DNA of 64,000 nt, taken from assembly GCF_030247195.1 (NCBI RefSeq), contig NC_080672.1, positions 161,251,839 through 161,315,838 on the forward strand. Direction: 5' to 3'. How positions within the stretch are numbered: position 1 is the first letter of the stretch; each line of letters begins with the position of its first letter. A program made the translations under genes and the position numbers. This document shows, piece by piece, positions 58,379 to 64,000 of this stretch. Source of the DNA: Topomyia yanbarensis. Lineage: Eukaryota > Arthropoda > Insecta > Diptera > Culicidae. A model generated the notes under the pieces. It did not search any database. It saw nothing but the letters and a program-made list of their open reading frames with translations, and was not told the DNA's origin.

Positions 58379-58693
58379 ATAAATGACGTAGCAGTTTGTG
58401 AGTGATTTTTAACACCCCCTCTCCCATCGTAGCATTTTGTCACAAACCTCTAAATACCCCCTGGTAATTATGTAGCTTGGCGGTAACCCTCCCCCCTTGT
58501 CACCGCAAAAAAATTAAAAAAAAAATAAAAGCGATCTTAGTTAGTGAAACGGGTAAGATTGTCGTTACATCAGGTCAACCCCTATATCCCTTTAAAAAAA
58601 GCTACGTAGCATGACATGACCCCCTACCCCCTGTCGTCACACATCATCACAATATACAAAACTTCAGAATTTAATGCTATTATGAATGGTCCC
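58379..58693. mobile_element. MITE, GGGACCAT family, complete copy
   Basis: GGGACCATCCATAAATGACG at 58379 and the end TTATGAATGGTCCC at 58693 are inverted. C-rich runs (CACCCCCTCTCCC) occur inside, as in the related copies at 2517-2727 and 62046-62169. No clear target duplication is visible. Confidence 0.75.
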
Positions 58694-58762
58694 TTTATTT
58701 GATTATTTCATTTTCGTTTATTTGATTATTTCATTTTCGTTTATTTGATTGTTTCATTTTCG
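58694..58762 (+). repeat. Minisatellite, 3 x 23 bp
   Basis: Three consecutive copies of TTTATTTGATTATTTCATTT followed by TCG start at 58694, 58717 and 58740. The third has one substitution (G for A). They directly abut the MITE right end. Confidence 0.9.
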
Positions 58763-58790
58763 TTCGGAATTCTTTCGCTAGGGCGATGCT

Positions 58791-59079
58791 GTTATCAACT
58801 TTTTAATGCAACGAAGTAGAAAGATGGTGTCCACGGAAAAGTTGTATGTCAGGTAATTATAAAAATATCTTTTGAAGATACCAACTTTGCAAGTCCTAAA
58901 AGTTTTGAAATATGGCGCATTTTTGAAAACCTAATCTTTAAGTAAATGTTTCACTAAAACCTTCTCTATCTCGAAACACACAGGACCTACAAAGTTTGCA
59001 TCCTCAGACGATACACAGACGGCCTACAACTTTCTCGAAACACCACACCACTATTTAGCTTTATTAAAAAGTTGATAAC
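58791..59079. mobile_element. 289-bp MITE, GTTATCAACTTTTTAAT tips
   Basis: GTTATCAACTTTTTAAT at 58791 is mirrored by ATTAAAAAGTTGATAAC ending 59079. The right side is followed by TA, the left preceded by CT, so a TA duplication is possible but not intact. The interior has no coding frame. Confidence 0.72.
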
Positions 59080-61240
59080 TAGAATGATTCAACCAAAAAA
59101 AGCGCTTAGTGCCATACAGCAACTTGTCCGAAGACATCATAACTGTATATCAAAATATAATAATTGATTCCACGTTTTTTAACTTTCTGACCACAATGTA
59201 CCGTTTTTCTTTATGTACATCCAATATAATTCCCAAATGCGAAAACCATCGAAACCACCTTTTCTGCATTACAGACCAAATCTACTTACGGCAATATACT
59301 AACAAAACTTAACCTACGACGAAACAAATTGAATTAGAGTACACCCTACAATGAAATTAGTTCGCATGTTGAAGTATGAGTTAATTTTGCTTGCTGATCC
59401 TTTGTCCGAAAGGCGGTGTATTCTATACACATATGTACTTAAATTGAGAAGCAATTCAAAATCTAAAGTTATGAGCGCAACCCCCCAGAATAATTGGGTT
59501 TATTATATATTTTATGCAGAAGTAACGTACGTATTAACAAGAGATGTGAACCTTAACACAATCTAGCCAAAACACGATTCAATTTATTAGTTTTTTCAAG
59601 TAGAACCAATAATCAATATTGCTATATGCATCCTTCGTCGATGACATTTTAGTGTCCATTGATTATTCAAAATTACGCCCGGACGGGTCATCTCTCAGTC
59701 TCTACAATACAGACATGATATGTACGATTTCCGCACCAACGTACACATGCAGTTTGTGTATCTTTGAGTGGAAGCCTTCCGCTGCGATTTCCCTTTCCTG
59801 GCTATAGCTGGACACATAATACCGGCGTGGTACCCTCAGGAAACGAGTAGTTGCCATTGATATCACATTTCTTTCTATCGTCAAGTGCAACATCTACTAT
59901 AAGCATAGGATAAATTATGTCGAAACGATCCCTGGAACCAAACATATCATCCAAGTATAGATGCTGTGCTCATTCACACACAACCGATAGTAAAAGGTAA
60001 TAGGTAACTTTCCCCTAATCAAAAATCTGTTTAATTGCCGTCGTTTTAATCATGAACTCTGTTGGGTGCTATTCACAAATCGTGACACGAAATGTTTAAC
60101 CAGTTTGAAAGCTGAAATCGTTGCTATCAGAACGCCGGGTGCTCTGGTTTATGGACGAAACCCGTCGCACGACCAGTGATGTACCTTTCTGGTTAGAATG
60201 TGCCTACGCACTTTTATCAATTTCAGTTGGTTCGTCAGGAAGAGCAGATGTGTTTGCCTTGTCTAACTTCAGCCCGATAAACATGCAACAGGTTGAGTTT
60301 TATTGCGTTTTTGTAGCACAACGGTAGACATTCTTGTGGTCAGCCGTAAAGTGAAAATATGGCGCGAGTATGGGACGTGAGCGGGATGTTTCTGAACGAA
60401 CCGACATTGTAGGACCGTTATGGAATGAACTCACTAGGATATTATTTTCATGTTAGGTGGAGAAACGAAACAAGATTATTACTGAGGCTCAGTGAAAGTA
60501 GATGGATAAGGTAAAACGGACCAGTTACGTACACAGAATAATCGGAACATGATAAAACGTCCAAGGATATCTAGTCTCAGTTCAATTCTTTTTTACATTT
60601 GTTCAATTCATATAATTATTTCAGTTTCTAGCAGGTGCATATTAAATAAAATAATAAAAATATCGATTTCAGCATTTTAATTGGGTCCATCTGACAGTAC
60701 GATGACAGCTGACAACAAAACATTTCTCTACGCTTAGGACCATTAGATTTCTTTCACACCAGCTGTGAAAGATATCAATAAAGGAAAATTTAAAAATCGA
60801 ATTTGCATTTTTGAAGCTTTTAAAATGCATGGAACGTTGAGATTTTAAGTAATCTTAAAAAAATCTACTTTTTTGGATTTTGGTACATTTTTGCTTTTCT
60901 CAAATAGAAAGGTTAATCACTGTGAAAATCATCGACCTAATCCCTGGCGGATTTTTTGACTGACATATGGTTTCTAGATTTTGACAGGGGCGTAGCTAGA
61001 ATTGTACGGAGAGAGGTAATCCTCCCATTAAACCCCATTTGATATTAGATTGAATATTTTGAAACTTATAAATGGAAGAAACAATTCAGAGAAGACAATT
61101 GATGTTTCTATCAATTCTGAATTAATCTCTTAATTGTTACGAAGGTCACTGGAGTATGAGAGTTTTTGTTAAAAATGTAAGCAAAAGTCGCACTTACACG
61201 TGACATAAGTGTGTATTGATGACTAAATTTTTATGACGTG
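59080..61240. other. No supportable gene over 2 kb
   Basis: Several frames of 60-71 codons (for example 59351-59566 and 60121-60327) have no domain that I recognise. A worn (TG)n-family head-like piece (TTTTCTCAAATAGAAAGGTT near 60893) is present. This is the least repeat-like stretch of the right half, so unique host noncoding DNA is possible. Confidence 0.4.
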
Positions 61241-61245
61241 TCATA

Positions 61246-61501
61246 ATTGGTCGGTGTTAAGTCAGACCAGACTAAGTCGCAAAACATAAAAAAATGAGAT
61301 AATGGTGGCAGTGGACAGAGAATTTCTTCAACTACATTCGACTTTTGCCAGAATTTAAATATGTAACAATAAACAAGAGTTATGGCACAAATTAATTTCA
61401 AATTATAATGTAAACGATGCTGCAATTCAAACTTTTAACTAGTTTTTCGCGAAATCAATATATTGTCACTTAGTCCGGTCTGACTTAACACCGACCAATT
61501 G
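61246..61501. mobile_element. 256-bp MITE, GGTCGGTGTTAAGTCAGACC tips
   Basis: ATTGGTCGGTGTTAAGTCAG at 61246 is mirrored by CTGACTTAACACCGACCAAT ending near 61499; the match continues inward to ACTAAGT with one mismatch. The outermost bases AATTGG/CCAATT are themselves mirrored, so the exact tip and duplication are ambiguous. The interior is AT-rich and noncoding. Confidence 0.8.
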
Positions 61502-61959
61502 TACATGGAATATTCTCAATACAAATAAAGCATCAATTATCAACTTTTATTAATATCTTCGGCTTAAATTGCTCTAGAAACAATCGGTGAGATGCATTCT
61601 GAAGCAAATTGTTCAGGGAATCCGAAAAAATAGTAATTGTTGGTTACAGTGTTGCCAAATATGCTAAATTTCCAGTTTAAAACGAAAACTGCATTTTTCT
61701 CACAACTCGTGCATGTTTTTTTGAAAATTATAATGCCGTTGTGTTACTTAAACAGTTTTACACAGAGAAATATCTGAAACATCAAGATAACTTTAGCCAA
61801 TCCCAAAATACAGTGATTTGAAGCAAAAAACTCACAATTACTCAGCATTTATATATCAGTAACCAAGCAGAATCTCAAAATTCTGAAAACGCCGCCATGT
61901 TTTTGGATTTTTTCAGACGAGTAATGTGGCATATCTAACTCAGTTTACTCCAAAATGGC

Positions 61960-62590
61960 GTTTGTCATAAGATAGTACAACAGTGACGATGCAAAAAAGT
62001 CCAGAGAATCGATTGAAAATAATTATAATAATCTCACGAAACGTTTTTTCATGAATTTGTTACGTAATAGGGGAGGGAATGATAGAGAAATTTGTGACAA
62101 TTTTTTACATGGGGGAGGGGGAGTTAGTTTTGGCCAATTTTTGCGTTACGTAATTTATGAATGGTCCCTAATGAATATGTTGAGTTATACCTTACGCATC
62201 ACTGAGAGATGCTGAAACCGGCTCACCGAAGTAGTTTTTCTTAAGTAAAACAGTTCAGAGAATCGATTGAACATACTAAACGCATGAAACGCGTTTACCC
62301 GTTTTACCCCAATTATTTCTCTTATACAAATGTGAAATTATATTTACCCCACATTGCAGAAGTAGTATTTTTTATATTAAGTAGTCCAGGAAACAAATTG
62401 AAGTTGACTAGAATGTCTGCACGAAACATGTGTACCCGTTTTACCCTAAGTCCCTCGCATTACTCAAGTATGAAATTAAACCTGGCTGTACTTCTCGGAA
62501 ATAGGCTGGATGCAGCTGATGAAAAGTAAAAATTCTTAAGTACAAAAAATTCGCGTTCAGCCTGTTTATGAAATGTAGCCAAGTTTAACT
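61960..62590 (-). repeat. Degenerate ~160-bp repeats, minus-oriented part
   Basis: The plus strand shows TTTACCCGTTTTACCCC near 62293 and GTGTACCCGTTTTACCC near 62431, the inverse of the GGGGTAAAACGG phrase in the following part. CAGAGAATCGATTGAA occurs near 61992 and 62250. This gives at least two, perhaps three, worn units in the opposite direction. The MITE at 62046-62169 lies among them. Confidence 0.5.
62046..62169. mobile_element. MITE, GGGACCAT family, worn copy
   Basis: The end TTACGTAATTTATGAATGGT followed by CCCT (near 62169) is the family terminus. The left side shows TTCATGAATTTGTTACGTAA and lacks the outer GGGACC. GGGAGGGAATG and GGGGGAGGGGGAG runs match the copy at 2517-2727. 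Confidence 0.6.
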
Positions 62591-62597
62591 GAAAACA

Positions 62598-63625
62598 TGG
62601 GGTAAACGGGTTCACACGTTTCGGACGACCATTCTAAATCTGTAATCGATTTCTCGGGTTTTCATAAATAAGAAATATTACTTTTGATAACCCACACTAA
62701 GCCTTTTCGTAAATGTGGAGTAAGGATTAACTCAAACTTGGGTTTTGCGAACTGGGGTAAGACGGGTATACATGTTTAGTACGGTCGTTTTATTTATCTT
62801 CAACCGATTTTCCTTTTTCATATAGGAATTAATACATTTGAATAGTCGCATTTAGTCTCTTTCTGAAATGAAGGGCTAGCTTTAACTTAACACATGAGTA
62901 TTAGCAAGAATACACACATATACGCGTCTTGTACGGTCCTTCTCACTATCTGAGCAGTATTCGACTTCTTCCCTAAATGTAAAACCTGGTTTAGCTTCAG
63001 TCTTGAACTATAGGAAGAAGAGGGGGGAAACCGGCTCTCACATTCCATAACAACATTCTGACTATCTGCAATCTATTCTCAGGTCCTTTTTACATAAGCA
63101 ATTCAACTATTGATCAACTTGCATTCAGACTCTTTCCTAAATATATTGCCATGTTTAATTTACCTCCAGAGTTTGGAGAAAATTGGAGTAAAACGGGTTC
63201 ATCTGTTCCGCACGGTCATTCTATCAATCTTCCCTCGATTCCTGGAACTTTTTTGAATAAGAAACACTACTTTTGATCAGCGGCATTAAACCAGATTCTA
63301 AAATGTTGAGTAAAGTTAAACTAAAAACCCAACATTTAGGGAGAATTGGGGTAAAACGGATTAACACGTTTTACGCAGACAATCCTACTGTCTTCTATAG
63401 AATCGTTGAACTTTTTTGCATGAGAAATACTAGCTGTGGCAGATCACATTTCGTTTTCTACCAAGTTATTTAGCCAGTATTAAAAATAAACAATCGCAAA
63501 AAGGGGAAATAAGGCAAAACAAGCATGATAGTGTACTTTGCGGTCATTTTATATATCTACAATCGATTTCCCAGACATTTTATCATAAGGAGTGCACATT
63601 TTCGATAACCGCACTGAGCGATTCA
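62598..63625 (+). repeat. Degenerate ~160-bp tandem repeats, plus-oriented part
   Basis: Units begin with a GGGGTAAAACGGGTT-like phrase at about 62598, 62753, 63021, 63183, 63347 and 63504, with a shortened unit near 62909. Inside each comes a TTCTATCAATCTTC..CGATT-like block about 35-50 bases later and a run like AAGAAATACTACTTTTGATA. Spacings are about 155-165 bp. Divergence is high, so the array is old. Confidence 0.65.
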
Positions 63626-63639
63626 TCCCGCTATTGACT

Positions 63640-63725
63640 AATGTCGCGTTTTTTATCCTTTTTTGTTTCAAATGGGTAGGGTGAAAATAGAAACATGGCA
63701 AAAATAGGCTAATCACTCTACCACC
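63640..63725 (-). mobile_element. End fragment of the GGGTGATGAGCC family
   Basis: TCAAATGGGTAGGGTGAAAA near 63668, then TAGAAACATGGC and AAATAGGCTAATCACTCTA, match the end of the family whose complete copy is 23590-23908 and the fragment at 6430-6490. Only about 85 bp remain. Confidence 0.6.
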
Positions 63726-63744
63726 ACTGTATCACCACACATAT

Positions 63745-64000
63745 TAAATTTTGCTGGGGAGTGATTCGTTTATGGGGTTTACCCTCCTCACACACCCACT
63801 CCCGCATGACAAAATTAGTTAGCACGAATACAACATTGAACTAATGCTGATTAGGCTAATTATGTATGATATTTTTGTTTCAAGGGTTTCACCGTCGATA
63901 CGTAGCTCTTCGAGTTCGGGGCTGGCGAGCCGTTGTGTATAGATGCAAAGTGTACTAAGAATGTAATAGACATTTCCACAATTATCTTGAACATAATCAA
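63745..64000 (+). repeat. (TG)n-family copy running off the window
   Basis: CACTCCCGCATGACAAAATT near 63799, CTAATGCTGATTAGGCTAAT near 63842, and GTACTAAGAATGTAATAGAC followed by ATTTCCACAATTAT near 63950 are the inverse of 8600-8800 in the minus-oriented copy at 8520-10495. This copy is plus-oriented and would reach its AATCCACCTAG-type terminus just beyond the window. Confidence 0.7.

Noticed and set aside
59600..59960. Minus-strand Cys-containing stretch that might suggest a small secreted Cys-rich protein
   Set aside because: The frame is closed by stops and the cysteine spacing did not fit a single-domain von Willebrand type C or another family I could name.

Overview
The window looks like gene-poor DNA from a large, repeat-rich insect genome, most likely a culicine (Aedes-like) mosquito. 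This is inference from three things: the types of BEL/Pao, I-clade and Jockey-clade elements, the dense short inverted-repeat elements, and the (TG)n-bearing dispersed repeats. I found no convincing host protein-coding gene, tRNA, rRNA or CRISPR array. Almost everything identifiable is a mobile element or a tandem repeat, often one inside another.

Layout, left to right. 1-7 kb: short inverted-repeat and foldback elements, including a hAT-type element at 3303-3708 with an 8-bp target duplication. 7.15-10.8 kb: pieces of a (TG)n-bearing repeat family with three ~490-bp tandem units (8994-10480), lying between two fragments of an AT-rich foldback family. 11.3-11.7 kb: a Jockey-clade reverse transcriptase remnant. 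12.6-17.87 kb: a 5'-truncated I-clade non-LTR retrotransposon. Its ORF1 is split by a 1162-bp TA-flanked element and its ORF2 is broken by a stop, a frameshift and deletions. 18.4-24.8 kb: more inverted-repeat elements, a second copy of the 3.3-kb hAT-type element with a perfect 8-bp target duplication (21131-21535), and a 2.4-kb foldback (22369-24767) carrying another TA-flanked element in its loop.

25.1-30.1 kb: four nearly identical tandem units of about 1.2 kb, each built from three diverged ~340-bp modules, so a higher-order repeat. 33723-40261: a structurally complete BEL/Pao LTR retrotransposon. It has 383-bp LTRs differing at one base and a TATTG target duplication, but gag-pol has two stops, a frameshift and apparent loss of the protease core and part of the integrase amino end. 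43-47 kb: inverted-repeat elements, including a 1.1-kb foldback. 48.8-50.95 kb: an older two-unit relative of the 25-30 kb array. 51.1-54.1 kb: two diverged copies of one repeat, each broken by a different short element. 54.6-56.9 kb: a TA-flanked element, a 433-bp near-palindrome, and a hAT-type element containing a decayed Tc1/mariner-type element. 57-64 kb: more short elements, a degenerate ~160-bp tandem array that changes orientation, and the edge of another (TG)n-family copy.

Nothing here reads as a working operon-like or defence system. The main interest is the order of nested insertions, the unclassified (TG)n family with a recurring terminus, and several long hairpins. All comparisons were made by eye; identities and boundaries are approximate unless a target duplication fixes them.
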